In this document: positions 44,555 to 55,150 of the stretch, piece by piece | Layout of the letters: every line of letters starts with the position of its first letter | Numbering within the stretch: the first letter of the stretch is position 1 | NCBI GenBank assembly: GCA_027451745.1 | Contig: DAIDIP010000018.1 | Location: 1-64,000, forward strand | Direction: 5' to 3' | Source: Candidatus Melainabacteria bacterium | Lineage (GTDB): Bacteria > Cyanobacteriota > Vampirovibrionia > Obscuribacterales > Obscuribacteraceae | DNA: 64,000 bases | The notes under the pieces: generated by a model | Told to the model about the DNA's origin: nothing | The model's database searches: none | Seen by the model: only the letters and a program-made list of their open reading frames with translations | Program-made: the position numbers and the translations under genes

Positions 44555-44713
44555 TATAATGACTTTCACTCAAACAACACAAAAACAGATTTGGTGGCAA
44601 CTTGGAACAAATAAGGTCCAAGCTTGTGTCATACAGATAAATTCAGCCTAGATACTATATCAACATATCGTCACTGAAGCCGCAAGCTGTTTCAAATAAG
44701 CTTGCGGCTTTTT
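44555..44713 (+). ncRNA. Putative small RNA or structured leader upstream of trpS
   Basis: A TATAAT at 44555-44560 is followed by a non-coding stretch that ends in a strong intrinsic terminator at 44678-44713. The transcript would be about 145 nt. Nested pairing is visible: ACACAA (44577-44582) with TTGTGT (44624-44629) enclosing CTTGGA (44601-44606) with TCCAAG (44617-44622). It could be an independent small RNA or an attenuated trpS leader. No -35 at proper distance was found and no known Rfam-type motif was recognised. Confidence 0.4.
44678..44713 (+). terminator. Rho-independent terminator upstream of trpS
   Basis: A perfect 11-bp stem AGCCGCAAGCT / AGCTTGCGGCT, extendable by two weak pairs, with a 10-nt loop, is followed by TTTTT. 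It ends the adh transcript, or the putative small RNA, 28 nt before the trpS ATG. Confidence 0.9.
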
Positions 44714-44741
44714 CTATTCATCTATATGAGGTTAAAATAAA

Positions 44742-45791
44742 ATGTCTACAACTACAGCAAAAGAAGTTATTCTCACCGGCGATCGTCCGACTGGACCGCT
44801 CCACCTGGGTCATTATGTAGGATCACTACGTCAGCGAGTAGAATTACAAAATCGATACGAGCAATTTATTATTATTGCCGATGCTCAAGCTCTTACCGAT
44901 AACGCAAGCAATCCAGAAAAAATTCGTCAAAATATTTTGGAAGTTACTTTGGATTATCTAGCTATTGGCATAGATCCTAAAATTACAACAATATTCATTC
45001 AATCACTAGTCCCAGAATTGGCTGAATTAACCATGTACTATCTAAACCTTGTCTCGGTCGCTCGCCTGCAATTAAATCCAACCGTAAAGGATGAAATTAA
45101 ACAACGCCAATTTGGCGGTGGTGTTCCAGCTGGATTTTTTTGTTATCCTGTCAGCCAGGCAGCTGATATAACTGCCTTCAAAGCTAATTTTATTCCTGTT
45201 GGGGCGGACCAAATACCTGTGATTGAGCAGAGCGCTGAAATCGTCCGTAATTTTAATCGCACTTACAATTGTACTGTTCTAGTCGAGCCTAAAGCGCTGC
45301 TCTCAAACTTTAGCCGTCTTCCAGGCACAGACGGTAAGGGCAAAATGAGTAAATCATCGGGTAACGCTATCTATTTGTGTGATAATGCCGACACTATTAA
45401 AAATAAAGTCAAAAGCATGTACACTGACCCAACACACTTGAAAGTATCCGATCCTGGTCGCATAGAGGGAAATGCTGTTTTTATATACTTAGATGCCTTT
45501 GATGACGACAAAAAAGCTTTAAGTGAATTGAAGGAACATTATCAACGTGGAGGACTTGCAGACACCACTGTCAAAAACAGGTTAACTGATGTTCTTATCC
45601 ACAAATTAAGCCCGATAGCGACTCAACGGAAAGAATATGCTAAAGACCTAGCTCAAATAATGGCGATTTTAAAGAAAGGAACAGAAGAAGCTAAAGAAGT
45701 TGCAGCCAAGACTCTGTGCGAGGTGAAAAATGCTATGCAGATAAACTATTTCAGCCACCCAATAAAGATAGACCCTACCTTTAATAGTTGA
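44742..45791 (+). CDS. trpS: Tryptophan-tRNA ligase
   Basis: Class Ic aminoacyl-tRNA synthetase charging tRNA-Trp (349 aa). Seen: [18 protein letters not shown] with the HIGH-type HLGH, the tryptophan/ATP-binding region [13 protein letters not shown], and the KMSKS loop as [10 protein letters not shown]. The N-terminus and length fit the longer TrpS type (TrpS2-like). Its leader contains a strong terminator just upstream, raising the possibility of attenuation, although a T-box is not recognisable. Confidence 0.95.
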   Translation: MSTTTAKEVILTGDRPTGPLHLGHYVGSLRQRVELQNRYEQFIIIADAQALTDNASNPEKIRQNILEVTLDYLAIGIDPKITTIFIQSLVPELAELTMYYLNLVSVARLQLNPTVKDEIKQRQFGGGVPAGFFCYPVSQAADITAFKANFIPVGADQIPVIEQSAEIVRNFNRTYNCTVLVEPKALLSNFSRLPGTDGKGKMSKSSGNAIYLCDNADTIKNKVKSMYTDPTHLKVSDPGRIEGNAVFIYLDAFDDDKKALSELKEHYQRGGLADTTVKNRLTDVLIHKLSPIATQRKEYAKDLAQIMAILKKGTEEAKEVAAKTLCEVKNAMQINYFSHPIKIDPTFNS

Positions 45792-45926
45792 GCATTGGTA
45801 TTCGCTGCCATAGTATTTGGGAATAGCAATGACAGACAGATTTAAAAATATAGCTAAGAAATAGCGCATAATACCTTTCTTTGTTATCTAAACGATAGTT
45901 TTATCTGGTCTAGAGGCGAATTGTTA

Positions 45927-45958
45927 TTGACAATGGCTTTTTTAGTTATAATTAAAAT
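45927..45958 (+). promoter_or_regulatory. Promoter-like sequence upstream of leuA
   Basis: TTGACA (45927-45932) and TATAAT (45947-45952) are perfect hexamers but only 14 nt apart; TAAAAT at 45953 gives 20 nt. Neither spacing is ideal, yet the region, 62-94 nt upstream of the leuA ATG, is the best promoter candidate for the leucine cluster. No leucine-codon-rich leader peptide was seen. Confidence 0.4.
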
Positions 45959-46020
45959 TAGGAAACTAATTATAGAAACTGTTCTCAAACAGCGATTCTG
46001 ATCTCAAAAGAGCGAAATCC

Positions 46021-47637
46021 ATGACTGATAGCAAGACTAATAATCGCGTAAAAATATTTGATACGACATTAAGAGACGGACAGCAATGCCCTGGCGCTGG
46101 TATGAGCTTTGAACGCAATTTGGAATATGCTCGCCTTGCTTGTGAGCTTCGGGTAGACGTACTAGAGGCCGGTTTTCCTTCTGCTAGCCAGCTTGATTTT
46201 GAAATTGTTTATACTATTGCTAAAGAAATTACACATGCTAGCTATAAGCCTGTCATTGCCGCCTTATGTCAAATGCGCGAGCAACAAGTTATACGTACTA
46301 TCGAATCTCTCGCCCCGCTTACTTCTCTCAAGCTAGCGCGCCTACATGTATATTTGCCTGTTGATCCACAATTGATGCCTGCGTCCTTGGGGGAATTAGC
46401 TAACAATAAGTCGCAATTAATTGCAGACTTGCATAAACTTGTAAAACTTGCCGTTGATGCAGGTTGTGAAGTAGAATTTAGCCCCGAAGGCTACTCACGC
46501 ATGCATGAAAATTTCGATTTTACAACGGACCTTATTCGGGCAGCCGTAGAAGCCGGCGCAACAATTATAAACTGCCCCGATACTATAGGTGGTGCTTGTG
46601 AAATTGAGGGTAGTGAGTATTTTGTCGAAAACATGAAAAAACATGCTCAAATTATCAAAAAAGAATTTCCTAAGCACGAGATAACTTGGTCAGTGCATTG
46701 TCATAACGATTTTGGTTTAGCAGTCCAGAATACTATTAACGCAGTGTTCAATGGTCCAGCTAGACAAATTGAGGGCTGTATTAATGGTGTTGGTGAGCGA
46801 GCTGGTAACGCTGCTCTTGAACAATGCATTATGCTCATCAAACAATTTGGCTCGCAAGCAAATACCAAAGAGCCTTTTTATACGACAATAGCCACGGAGA
46901 AATTGCAAGCTATTTCAGATTTTGTCAACAAGTATATGCTGCCTAGACAACCGCATGGACCAGTAACTTGCGATAATGCAGCAAAACATTCTTCTGGAGG
47001 ACATACCAATGCGATTTTGAAAAATCCTCTAGCTTATCAACCTTTTGATCCTAAAGATGTCGGCAAAGAAGTTACATTTTTGTTTGGCCCTATGAGTGGT
47101 AGTAATCATGCAAAGTCAATCATTGAAAGTTTCGACTATCTGTGCACCGAAGACGAAAAGGCAAAAATTGCCCAATACATAAAAGACTACTATTCACAAC
47201 GTCGCAAAGGAATTACAGATAAAGAGCTATTACATGCTTATTTTGAATACCGAAAACCAATCAAGATAGAAGGCATTGATTACGAGCAAAAGAATAATCA
47301 AGGAAAAATCACTTTGCACGGGCAGTTTTTTGAAAACCATGGCACAATTGAACAAGATTTTTTCGAGCCTAATTCTGGTCTTACAGCAGTAAAAAATATG
47401 CTAGAAAAAAAACTTGGCGACTTGCAAATTCTTCATCAAGAAAACCGCTCCGAGATTGTCAATGCCTACCCCTCTAATAGTGTACGCATGATAATTATAG
47501 ATAATGACAAACGCCAATTTGAAGGCACAGGTGAGGATGAGGATATAACAATTGCATCCATTTATGCCTTGATAGATGCAGCTAATCATGCATATATAGA
47601 AAGACATTTTTCTGCCCATCAGTTAAATAAAATATAG
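46021..47637 (+). CDS. leuA: 2-isopropylmalate synthase
   Basis: First committed step of leucine biosynthesis: acetyl-CoA plus 2-oxoisovalerate to 2-isopropylmalate (538 aa). Seen: TTLRDGQQCPGAGMS near residue 16 (DRE-TIM metal/substrate loop), PDTIGGACE, the catalytic metal-binding HCHNDFG, and NGVGERAGN. The C-terminal LeuA dimerisation/regulatory domain (about 410-525) is present, so leucine feedback is possible. It is the first gene of leuACDB. GQQCPG instead of the more common GEQSPG is a natural variant of this motif. Confidence 0.95.
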   Translation: MTDSKTNNRVKIFDTTLRDGQQCPGAGMSFERNLEYARLACELRVDVLEAGFPSASQLDFEIVYTIAKEITHASYKPVIAALCQMREQQVIRTIESLAPLTSLKLARLHVYLPVDPQLMPASLGELANNKSQLIADLHKLVKLAVDAGCEVEFSPEGYSRMHENFDFTTDLIRAAVEAGATIINCPDTIGGACEIEGSEYFVENMKKHAQIIKKEFPKHEITWSVHCHNDFGLAVQNTINAVFNGPARQIEGCINGVGERAGNAALEQCIMLIKQFGSQANTKEPFYTTIATEKLQAISDFVNKYMLPRQPHGPVTCDNAAKHSSGGHTNAILKNPLAYQPFDPKDVGKEVTFLFGPMSGSNHAKSIIESFDYLCTEDEKAKIAQYIKDYYSQRRKGITDKELLHAYFEYRKPIKIEGIDYEQKNNQGKITLHGQFFENHGTIEQDFFEPNSGLTAVKNMLEKKLGDLQILHQENRSEIVNAYPSNSVRMIIIDNDKRQFEGTGEDEDITIASIYALIDAANHAYIERHFSAHQLNKI

Positions 47638-47670
47638 ACGTCCGACCAAGATAGTCCAAACTTTGAGAAA

Positions 47671-47700
47671 TTGTCCCTAATTCGCCGCTGGCGCTATAAT
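47671..47700 (+). promoter_or_regulatory. Internal promoter candidate before leuC
   Basis: TTGTCC (47671-47676) and TATAAT (47695-47700) are separated by 18 nt and lie 29 nt upstream of the leuC ATG. This would allow leuCDB expression independent of leuA. Confidence 0.5.
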
Positions 47701-47729
47701 ATATTCTGACAGTCTAGTGATTTATAAAC

Positions 47730-49136
47730 ATGGGCAATACAGATACAAAAAGTATTTTTGAAAAAATTTGGCAGTCGCATGTCGTTAAACAAATAGAAGG
47801 GCATCCTGCTGTTTTTGTCATCGATTTAATGCTCATCCATGAAGTTACTTCTGCTCAAGCCTTTAAAACTTTAGAAGAAAAAGGTTTACCTGTTTTTGAC
47901 TCTAGCAAATTATTAGCAACAATAGACCATAGCATACCTACACGCGCTAATCGTTGGGAAATATTTGACGAAGCAGCCAAGATACAAGTAGAAACGCTTA
48001 GACAGAACTGCAAAAAATACAATATTCCTTTTAGAGATTTCAATCAAGGACAAGGCATTGTCCATGTCATTGGTCCTGAACTAGGACTTACACAACCTGG
48101 TATGACTATTGTTTGTGGTGATTCACACACTTCAACTCATGGAGCCTTTGGTGCTTTAGCTTTTGGCATTGGTACATCCGAAGTTGGACATGTATTGGCT
48201 ACTGGCTGCTTATTGCAACAAAAACCTAAATCTATGAAAGTGGAATTCCGCGGACATTTTCGCAAAGGTGTTTTTGCTAAAGATGCCATATTGGCTCTTA
48301 TTGGCAAAATTGGTATTGGCGGAGCCAACGGTCATGTCATCGAATACACTGGCCAAGCTATTGATGCTATGTCTATGGAAGAGCGCATGACAGTGTGCAA
48401 TATGAGCATAGAATGCGGAGCAAGAGCTGGACTAATTGCACCTGACAAAACTACTTTTGCTTACCTTAAAGATCGTCCTCATGCACCCAAAGGCGAGCAA
48501 TGGTCCAAAGCGATCGAATACTGGCAGTCTCTAAAAAGCGATAACAATTGCAAATACGACCGTGAAGTAATCATTGATTTAGATAAATTGCATCCGGTAG
48601 TAACCTGGGGTACCAACCCAGGGCAAGCTATACAAATTACAGAATCAGTACCTAAACTCGCTAATTTGCCAGATAGCGAACAAGCAGTAAGCAAAGCTGC
48701 TCTTGCCTATACTCATCTTTCTGAAGGCACAAAAATTGAAGGCACTCCTATTGACTGGGCTTTTGTAGGATCATGCACAAATGGCCGCATAGAAGACTTG
48801 CGCATAGTAGCAAAAGTATTGGCAGGACATCATATTCATCCTCAAGTAACAATGTACATTGTGCCTGGTTCTGAGGCTGTGCTCGAACAAGTTAAACAAG
48901 AACATTTAGACAAAGTTTTTGCTGAAGCAGGAGCACAATTGCGTATGCCGGGATGTTCTATGTGCTTAGGAATGAACGACGATAAAGTTCCCGAAGGCAA
49001 AAGATGCGTTAGCTCATCCAATAGAAATTTTCAAGGCAGACAAGGACCTGGCAGTATTACACATTTAGCCTCACCGGCAACCGTTGCAGCAAGTGCCATT
49101 GCTGGCAAATTGACTTCACCAGAGCAGTATTTTTAA
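47730..49136 (+). CDS. leuC: 3-isopropylmalate dehydratase large subunit
   Basis: Aconitase-family [4Fe-4S] enzyme that isomerises 2- to 3-isopropylmalate together with LeuD (468 aa). Seen: CGDSHTSTHGAFGALAFGIGTSE, the cluster cysteines in VGSCTNGR and PGCSMCLGMN, and RNFQGRQG. Length matches bacterial LeuC. It is separated from leuD by 14 nt. Confidence 0.97.
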   Translation: MGNTDTKSIFEKIWQSHVVKQIEGHPAVFVIDLMLIHEVTSAQAFKTLEEKGLPVFDSSKLLATIDHSIPTRANRWEIFDEAAKIQVETLRQNCKKYNIPFRDFNQGQGIVHVIGPELGLTQPGMTIVCGDSHTSTHGAFGALAFGIGTSEVGHVLATGCLLQQKPKSMKVEFRGHFRKGVFAKDAILALIGKIGIGGANGHVIEYTGQAIDAMSMEERMTVCNMSIECGARAGLIAPDKTTFAYLKDRPHAPKGEQWSKAIEYWQSLKSDNNCKYDREVIIDLDKLHPVVTWGTNPGQAIQITESVPKLANLPDSEQAVSKAALAYTHLSEGTKIEGTPIDWAFVGSCTNGRIEDLRIVAKVLAGHHIHPQVTMYIVPGSEAVLEQVKQEHLDKVFAEAGAQLRMPGCSMCLGMNDDKVPEGKRCVSSSNRNFQGRQGPGSITHLASPATVAASAIAGKLTSPEQYF

Positions 49137-49150
49137 TTCGAGAAATATTT

Positions 49151-49753
49151 ATGGAAAAGTTTAAATCACTAACAGCTAAAGTCATGCCGATACCACTTAC
49201 AGATATCGACACCGATATGATCATTCCCGCTCAATTCCTTACCAGCGTCAGTAAAGAAGGTTACGGTGAAAATCTTTTTCGTCGTTTGCGCGATAAAGAC
49301 CCCCAATTTCCGCTCAACCAAACCAAATATAAAGACGCAGCAATAATGCTTACCGATAACAATTTTGGTTGCGGTTCTTCTCGCGAACATGCTGTTTGGG
49401 CAATTTTAAGTGCTGGTTTTAAAGTTGTAATCTCTAAATCTTTTGCCGATATATTCTTTAGCAATAGCGCTAAAAATGGCTTGGTTTTGGTAACACTGCC
49501 CGAGCAAATTGTGGATGAATTACTCGCCGAGGCGCAAAAGCATGAGCTTACTTTGACCATAGATTTAGAAGCCGAAGAAGTGCGCAAAGTAAATGGCACA
49601 GTATATAAATTTAAATATGATCCATTCAGACGTCATTGCATTCTAAATGGACTCGATGACATAGACTATATATTGTCTATGAAAAACGAAATTGCTCAGT
49701 TTAGAAAAACTCAAATGACAAAACCAGTGGCGTCCACATTCGCTAACAACTAA
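49151..49753 (+). CDS. leuD: 3-isopropylmalate dehydratase small subunit
   Basis: Swivel-domain subunit that completes the LeuCD isomerase (200 aa). Seen: DIDTDMIIPAQFL near the start, NFGCGSSREHAVWA, and the substrate-contact loop following it. It lies between leuC and leuB with gaps of 14 and 13 nt, so it is clearly in the same transcript. Confidence 0.97.
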   Translation: MEKFKSLTAKVMPIPLTDIDTDMIIPAQFLTSVSKEGYGENLFRRLRDKDPQFPLNQTKYKDAAIMLTDNNFGCGSSREHAVWAILSAGFKVVISKSFADIFFSNSAKNGLVLVTLPEQIVDELLAEAQKHELTLTIDLEAEEVRKVNGTVYKFKYDPFRRHCILNGLDDIDYILSMKNEIAQFRKTQMTKPVASTFANN

Positions 49754-49766
49754 AGAGACTATAACA

Positions 49767-50864
49767 ATGAAAAAACATATTGCAGTACTTCCAGGAGACG
49801 GAATTGGTCCAGAAGTAATGACTCAGGCTCTCCGTGTGCTGGAGACAATAGCTTATAAATTCAATCACGAATTTATTGTCAATCGAGCTTTAGTTGGCGG
49901 AGCTGCATATGATGAATACAAGTCACACTTTCCTGAAGAAACCAAACGAATTTGCGAACATTGTGATGCTATTTTATTTGGCTCTGTTGGCGGACCAGTG
50001 TCTGATCAGCATTTAGACAAATGGAAAAACTGTGAAGCTAATTCTATTTTGTCACTGCGCAAACTATTTAAATTTAGCGCCAATCTAAGACCGGTGCGCA
50101 TACTTCCAGAACTGCAGGGGGTTTCACCACTCAAAGCACAAACAATCAAGACCGGCGTAGACATGATAATAGTGCGTGAATTGCTTGGCGATTCTTATTT
50201 TGGCGAACATAAACAATTTACTGACAACAGAAATATGAGAATAGCTTCGGATCTTTCCGTATATTCAGAAGATCAAATTGCAAATGTTGCTCATACGGCC
50301 TTTCGTCTTGCTAGAGCCAGACAAAAGAAAGTCACTTCGGTTGATAAAGCAAATGTGCTTAGTACTTCTAAGCTTTGGCGTACTGTTGTAAAAGAAATCG
50401 GTCAAGAACATCCAGATATTCAGCTAGAAGAAATGCTCGTTGATAATTGCGCTATGCAATTAGTCATAAATCCTTCGCAATTCGATATTATTCTTACCAC
50501 TAATATGTTCGGGGACATACTTTCCGATACCGCCGCAGTATTACCAGGCTCATTGGGACTTCTAGCATCAGCAAGCTTGAATGATAAGGGCTTTGGTCTT
50601 TTTGAACCCCCAGGCGGTTCAGCCCCAGATATAGCTGGCAAAGGAATTGCAAATCCAATCGCTCAAATAAACAGTTTAGCTATGTTATTACGTTTATCTT
50701 TTGACTTGGAAAAAGAAGCAAAATTAATAGAAAATGCTATTGAAGGAGCATTAAAAGATGGCTATCGCACCCAAGACATTTATCATCAATCAGAATCAAC
50801 CCAAACACAATTAGTAGGCACAAAAGAAATGGCCGATCAAATACTTAAAAGAATAAGCGTATAA
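49767..50864 (+). CDS. leuB: 3-isopropylmalate dehydrogenase
   Basis: NAD-dependent beta-decarboxylating dehydrogenase giving 2-oxoisocaproate (365 aa). Seen: LPGDGIGPEV near the start, ILSLRKLFKFSANLRPVR with substrate-binding arginines, VDKANVL, and NMFGDILSDTAAVLPGSLGLLASASL ending the metal-binding site; GSAPDIAGKGIANP completes the NAD site. It is the last gene of leuACDB; the final transamination enzyme is elsewhere. Confidence 0.97.
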   Translation: MKKHIAVLPGDGIGPEVMTQALRVLETIAYKFNHEFIVNRALVGGAAYDEYKSHFPEETKRICEHCDAILFGSVGGPVSDQHLDKWKNCEANSILSLRKLFKFSANLRPVRILPELQGVSPLKAQTIKTGVDMIIVRELLGDSYFGEHKQFTDNRNMRIASDLSVYSEDQIANVAHTAFRLARARQKKVTSVDKANVLSTSKLWRTVVKEIGQEHPDIQLEEMLVDNCAMQLVINPSQFDIILTTNMFGDILSDTAAVLPGSLGLLASASLNDKGFGLFEPPGGSAPDIAGKGIANPIAQINSLAMLLRLSFDLEKEAKLIENAIEGALKDGYRTQDIYHQSESTQTQLVGTKEMADQILKRISV

Positions 50865-50898
50865 TGTTTGCCGTCTCCCCAATTAGTTAGTAAGCTTT

Positions 50899-51894
50899 AT
50901 GTTTGTCAAGCGAGAAATAAGCCCTTCTATAATCTTCTATTTTTCTTGGCGCACAATCTTATTTTCGGCAGTATTGAGCACAATAGTTTTCGTTCTTTTT
51001 GAATACTATAATTGTCGCAGTGTCGCCATACCGTTTTTACCTGTTGCCACAATAGGTACTGCTGTAGCATTTTATGTTGGCTTCAAAAATAATTCTTCTT
51101 ATGACCGTTTATGGGAAGGAAGAAAAGTTTGGGGCGAAATAGTCAATACAAGTCGTTCTATTACTGCTTATTTATTAGCCATAGTGAGACAAAAGGACGA
51201 TCCTGTTATCAACGACACTATTAAAAGATTTGTTTACCGACAAATTGCCTATGTCAATATGATTCGCATATATTTGCGCAGACGCAATGTTTGGGATGAA
51301 AATCATCTTTATACCCAACTGGCCTCTCGTTGCTTTCCTTGCAAAAGTTTTGAACAAGATGCTCAAGACACTTTGCGCGAATTATGTCCGAATGAAGCCG
51401 AAAAATTACTAACGAAAGAAAATATAGCCAAAGAATTAGTCAGCAACCAAATGCAAACATTAACCTGGTTCAAAACCAAAAATGTTATAGACGATTACGA
51501 ACACTCAGATCTAATGCGTTTATGCAATGATATGTTCAATCATCAAGGGAAAGCTGAACGTCTAAAATCTTTTCCTTTTCCTCGTCAGTATGCTTATTTT
51601 AGCGAAGTATTCGTGGCAATTTTTATTTGCTTATTACCATTCGGCATGATTGGTGAATTTGCTAAACTCAATGAAAGTTTAGTATGGCTAACAATTCCTT
51701 TTTCGGTTCTCATTTCTTGGATTTTTGACACAATGGAAAAGATTGGCGACACCAGTGAAAACCCTTTTGAAAATGGTATTCACGATGTACCTATGACAGC
51801 TATTTGTCGAACCATAGAAATAAATCTACGTGAATTACTCGACGAAGAACACCTACCGGAAGCAGTAGAAGCAATAGACCACGTATTGATGTAA
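50899..51894 (+). CDS. Bestrophin family (UPF0187) membrane protein
   Basis: A 331-aa integral membrane protein of the bacterial bestrophin family, relatives of eukaryotic chloride channels and usually anion or cation channels. Seen: an N-terminal TM pair, GFKNNSSYDRLWEGRKVWG (the conserved N-terminal bestrophin signature) near residue 62, and a second TM group at about 235-285 with LPFGMIGEF and FDTMEKIGDTSENPFE, matching the acidic cluster near the pore. It lies 34 nt downstream of leuB and may be read through from it. Ion selectivity is unknown. Confidence 0.9.
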   Translation: MFVKREISPSIIFYFSWRTILFSAVLSTIVFVLFEYYNCRSVAIPFLPVATIGTAVAFYVGFKNNSSYDRLWEGRKVWGEIVNTSRSITAYLLAIVRQKDDPVINDTIKRFVYRQIAYVNMIRIYLRRRNVWDENHLYTQLASRCFPCKSFEQDAQDTLRELCPNEAEKLLTKENIAKELVSNQMQTLTWFKTKNVIDDYEHSDLMRLCNDMFNHQGKAERLKSFPFPRQYAYFSEVFVAIFICLLPFGMIGEFAKLNESLVWLTIPFSVLISWIFDTMEKIGDTSENPFENGIHDVPMTAICRTIEINLRELLDEEHLPEAVEAIDHVLM

Positions 51895-51898
51895 ATAT

Positions 51899-52588
51899 TT
51901 AACTCTTGACCAAATCATTTGCCCGCCACAAATACCAAGATGCAACTGTGCGATAAGGTCGCCAACGTTCCCCGTAGGCTAATAATTCTTTTGGCTTAGG
52001 CAATTCATCATGCCCATAAGTAAGAGCAAACCCTTTACGCACACCATAATCATGAATAGGTAAAACATCCGGCCGTCCCAACCTGAAAATGAGCATCATT
52101 TCTACTGTCCAGCTACCAATGCCATGAATAGTAATTAGACGTTCAATAATTTCTTCATTGCTCATTTTATGCAATTCTTTTGCATTCGGCACCAGCCCTT
52201 CAATTGCTTTACTGGCTAAATCTTTCATTGAAGCAAGTTTTGATCTGGATAATCCAGCACCACGCAAAGACTCATCTGAAATAGCAAATACTTCGTGCGG
52301 ACATAGAAATTCTGGTGAATTAAACAAAGCCATCACACGACCAAATATTGTTGCTGCAGCTTTGCCAGTCAATTGTTGATAAGCAATTGATTCAGCCAAA
52401 GCATGAAAAGGTCTGTCTATAGGCTCAAGCTCCAAAGTACATGGACCTACCTTTTTAATGAGTTTAGCTAACTTCTTATCCTTCGCTGACAATTCTTTTA
52501 TAGCCAAAGTTACATCAAAGCTCAGTTTTCTAGCTTTGCCGCTTTTGGGTCGCCTAGTATTTGTTTTTTTAAGAATTACTTTTGGCAT
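51899..52588 (-). CDS. DNA-3-methyladenine glycosylase, AlkA/HhH-GPD type
   Basis: Base-excision repair glycosylase removing alkylated bases (229 aa). Seen: a HhH-GPD fold with [14 protein letters not shown] near residue 65, the helix-hairpin-helix [14 protein letters not shown] near 153-165, and the catalytic Asp180 in [11 protein letters not shown]. It lacks the N-terminal domain of E. coli AlkA, as do many short relatives. A Lys/Arg-rich N-terminus may aid DNA binding. Its start overlaps the end of prpD by 20 nt, so it is translated with the propionate operon, an odd partnership. Confidence 0.9.
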   Translation of the reverse strand: MPKVILKKTNTRRPKSGKARKLSFDVTLAIKELSAKDKKLAKLIKKVGPCTLELEPIDRPFHALAESIAYQQLTGKAAATIFGRVMALFNSPEFLCPHEVFAISDESLRGAGLSRSKLASMKDLASKAIEGLVPNAKELHKMSNEEIIERLITIHGIGSWTVEMMLIFRLGRPDVLPIHDYGVRKGFALTYGHDELPKPKELLAYGERWRPYRTVASWYLWRANDLVKS

Positions 52589-54017
52589 TTATAATAAATA
52601 AATCCATAAATTGATTTACTGGCAATGCTGACAATTTGTCAGCATTATCGAAAAGACTTATTATCTGTTCTTTTTGCTTTCCGCTAAATTGTGTACCGAT
52701 ATTGTTTTCAAACTTTTCTTTTAAAGCAGGAATCGCTTCTCGGCGACGGTGTCTATGCCCAAGCGGATATTCGACTTCTACTTTATCTGTTTTACTACCA
52801 TCTTTAAAAAATACTTGCACCGCATTAGCGATTGAGCGTTTATCAGGATCAAGATAATCTTTGCTATATTGTTTGTTTTCAAGGCAATGCATTTTGTCTC
52901 TCAGCTTATCGATACGCGGATCTGATGCTACTTCATCTTCGTAATGGTCTGCAGTTAATTTGCCAAAAATTAATCCAATTGCAGTCATATACTGAATGCA
53001 ATGATCCCTATCAGCTGGATTTTTTAAAGGACCCTTTTTGTCTATAATTCTTAAGGCTGATTCATGGGTTGTAATTTCAATTTTCTCAATATCATTTAGT
53101 TTGTCTTTTACCAATGGATGAAGTCTGATTGCACATTCCACAGCAGTTTGGGCATGAAATTCTGCTGGAAAAGCTACTTTGAATAATACATTTTCCATTA
53201 CATAAGAATCGAAGGCACGACTCAATTTAAGTGACTGTCCTTTAAAGAGAACATCATAAAAACCCCAAGTTTTTGCACTCAATGCACTTGGATAACCCAT
53301 TTCACCTTTTTTAGCCATAAAAGCCAATTGCACACCCCGAGCGGTAGCGTCTCCTGCTGCCCAAGATTTACGCGAGCCAGTATTTGGTGCATGTCTATAA
53401 GTTCGCAATGCTTGACCATCGATCCAAGCATTTGAGATAGCATTTAGCATTTGGTCTTTTTTACAGCCAATCATTTTAGACACAACCGCAGTAGTCGCTA
53501 CTTTGACCAACAATACATGATCTAAGCCGACTCTATTAAAACTATTCTCTAATGCCAAAACACCTTGAATCTCGTGTGCTTTTATCATACTGGTAAGAAT
53601 ATCTTCAATTAACAATGGCTCTTTGCCTTCTCCAGCAGCAATATTGCTCAGATAATCCGCAACAGCAAGAATGCCTCCTAAATTATCTGAAGGATGTCCC
53701 CATTCGGCTGCCAGCCATGTATCGTTAAAGTCCAACCAGCGAATGAGACTGCCGATATTGAAGGCTCCAGTAATTGGGTCCAAGATATAATTGCTTCCTG
53801 GTACTCGGCAACCATTTGGCACGATTGTTCCAGGCACAACCGGTCCTAATAATTTTATGCACTCAGTGAAATTATGAGCTAAAATCGCACAGCCAAAGCT
53901 ATCCATTAAACAATAACGAGCCGTTTGGTAAGCTTCATTTTTATCTAATAGCGAATAGCTATCTACATAGCTTGCTATAGCTTCTATTGGCTCATCAAAT
54001 CTGCTTAGAGTGCTCAT
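52569..54017 (-). CDS. prpD: 2-methylcitrate dehydratase
   Basis: MmgE/PrpD family protein (482 aa) that dehydrates 2-methylcitrate to 2-methyl-cis-aconitate in propionate degradation. Seen: [24 protein letters not shown] (a conserved active-site region) near residue 102, KAHEIQG, and a C-terminal domain with YPLGHRHRR. The PrpD type needs no iron-sulfur cluster. It overlaps prpC by 4 nt. The family name is certain; methylcitrate specificity is supported by the adjacent prpC and prpB. Confidence 0.95.
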   Translation of the reverse strand: MSTLSRFDEPIEAIASYVDSYSLLDKNEAYQTARYCLMDSFGCAILAHNFTECIKLLGPVVPGTIVPNGCRVPGSNYILDPITGAFNIGSLIRWLDFNDTWLAAEWGHPSDNLGGILAVADYLSNIAAGEGKEPLLIEDILTSMIKAHEIQGVLALENSFNRVGLDHVLLVKVATTAVVSKMIGCKKDQMLNAISNAWIDGQALRTYRHAPNTGSRKSWAAGDATARGVQLAFMAKKGEMGYPSALSAKTWGFYDVLFKGQSLKLSRAFDSYVMENVLFKVAFPAEFHAQTAVECAIRLHPLVKDKLNDIEKIEITTHESALRIIDKKGPLKNPADRDHCIQYMTAIGLIFGKLTADHYEDEVASDPRIDKLRDKMHCLENKQYSKDYLDPDKRSIANAVQVFFKDGSKTDKVEVEYPLGHRHRRREAIPALKEKFENNIGTQFSGKQKEQIISLFDNADKLSALPVNQFMDLFIINAKSNS

Positions 54018-55150
54018 CTTTTTTCAATAGGTAACCATTGTAATGGTTCTGGACCAGTATACTCAGCCGTAGGTCTTATCAGTTTATTGTTACTGCGCTG
54101 CTCAATTATATGTGCTGCCCAACCTGCTGTACGAGCAATAACAAAAATTGGCGTGAACATTTTTGTTGGGATACCCAAAAGATTATAGGCAGAAGCACTA
54201 TAAAAATCTGCGTTCGGGAAAAGTTTTTTCTCATCCCACATTATTCTTTCAATTCTTTCAGATATATCAAACAAGGTCATATCGCCAGCGGTTTCAGATA
54301 ATGTTTTAGACCAGTTTTTTATAATGGCATTGCGTGGATCACAATTTGTATAAACACGATGGCCAAATCCCATAATTAGTTTTTTCTGGGCGAGCATTTC
54401 TTTCAAACCTTTTTCAGCTTCATCTGGACTTTCAAATTTCTCGATGAGCTCCATCGCTGCTTCATTTGCCCCACCATGCAACGGTCCGCGCAAAGTACCA
54501 ATAGCAGACGTTATGGCTGAATAAAAATCAGATAAAGTAGCCGTCGTCACTCGAGCTGCAAAAGTAGAAGCCGCAAATTCATGTTCTGCATATAAAATCA
54601 TTGAGGCATCCAAACAACGTGTTTGATCAGGAGATGATTTTTTCCCATGAAGAAGATGTAAAAAATGTCCGGCGATATTCTCGGCGTCGGCCTCAACTTC
54701 TATTCGTTTACCAGATTGACTATAGTGATACCAGTACATCAGCATTGAACTGAATGATGCTAGAAGTTTATTGGCGATAAGGATTTGGTCATTTTTAGTA
54801 TTTTCTGGAAAAATAGACCCTAAAGCTGAACAGCCTGTGCGCAAAACATCCATTGGATGTGCATCTTTTGGCAATTGTTCCAGAATGACTTTTAAAGCCG
54901 GAGGCAATCCTCTTAATGTAATCAATTCAGCTTCGTATTTCTTTAGCTCGTTCTTCGTTGGCAGCTTGCCATAAATAAGCAAATAAGCAACTTCTTCAAA
55001 AGAAGCTTTTACTGCCAAGTCTTCTATTGAATAACCTCTATAGGTAAGCCCAGCTCCTGCTTTACCAACTGTGCAAATAGCCGTTTGACCAGCCACTACA
55101 CCGGCTAAACCACCTGTTTTTTTAGTAGCAGTAGTACTTTCTACAGTCAT
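54014..55150 (-). CDS. prpC: 2-methylcitrate synthase (citrate synthase family)
   Basis: Condenses propionyl-CoA with oxaloacetate (378 aa, the type II short form). Seen: [13 protein letters not shown] near residue 36, [10 protein letters not shown] with the catalytic His, [13 protein letters not shown] with a second active-site His, and a late Asp region [13 protein letters not shown]. The protein alone could be an ordinary citrate synthase. Its position between prpB and prpD, with 4-nt overlaps to both, makes methylcitrate synthase the better call. Confidence 0.93.
   Translation of the reverse strand: MTVESTTATKKTGGLAGVVAGQTAICTVGKAGAGLTYRGYSIEDLAVKASFEEVAYLLIYGKLPTKNELKKYEAELITLRGLPPALKVILEQLPKDAHPMDVLRTGCSALGSIFPENTKNDQILIANKLLASFSSMLMYWYHYSQSGKRIEVEADAENIAGHFLHLLHGKKSSPDQTRCLDASMILYAEHEFAASTFAARVTTATLSDFYSAITSAIGTLRGPLHGGANEAAMELIEKFESPDEAEKGLKEMLAQKKLIMGFGHRVYTNCDPRNAIIKNWSKTLSETAGDMTLFDISERIERIMWDEKKLFPNADFYSASAYNLLGIPTKMFTPIFVIARTAGWAAHIIEQRSNNKLIRPTAEYTGPEPLQWLPIEKR

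Noticed and set aside
44567-44713. T-box riboswitch for trpS
   Set aside because: GGTGGCAAC resembles the T-box core, but no antiterminator helix competes with the terminator, and the distance is wrong.
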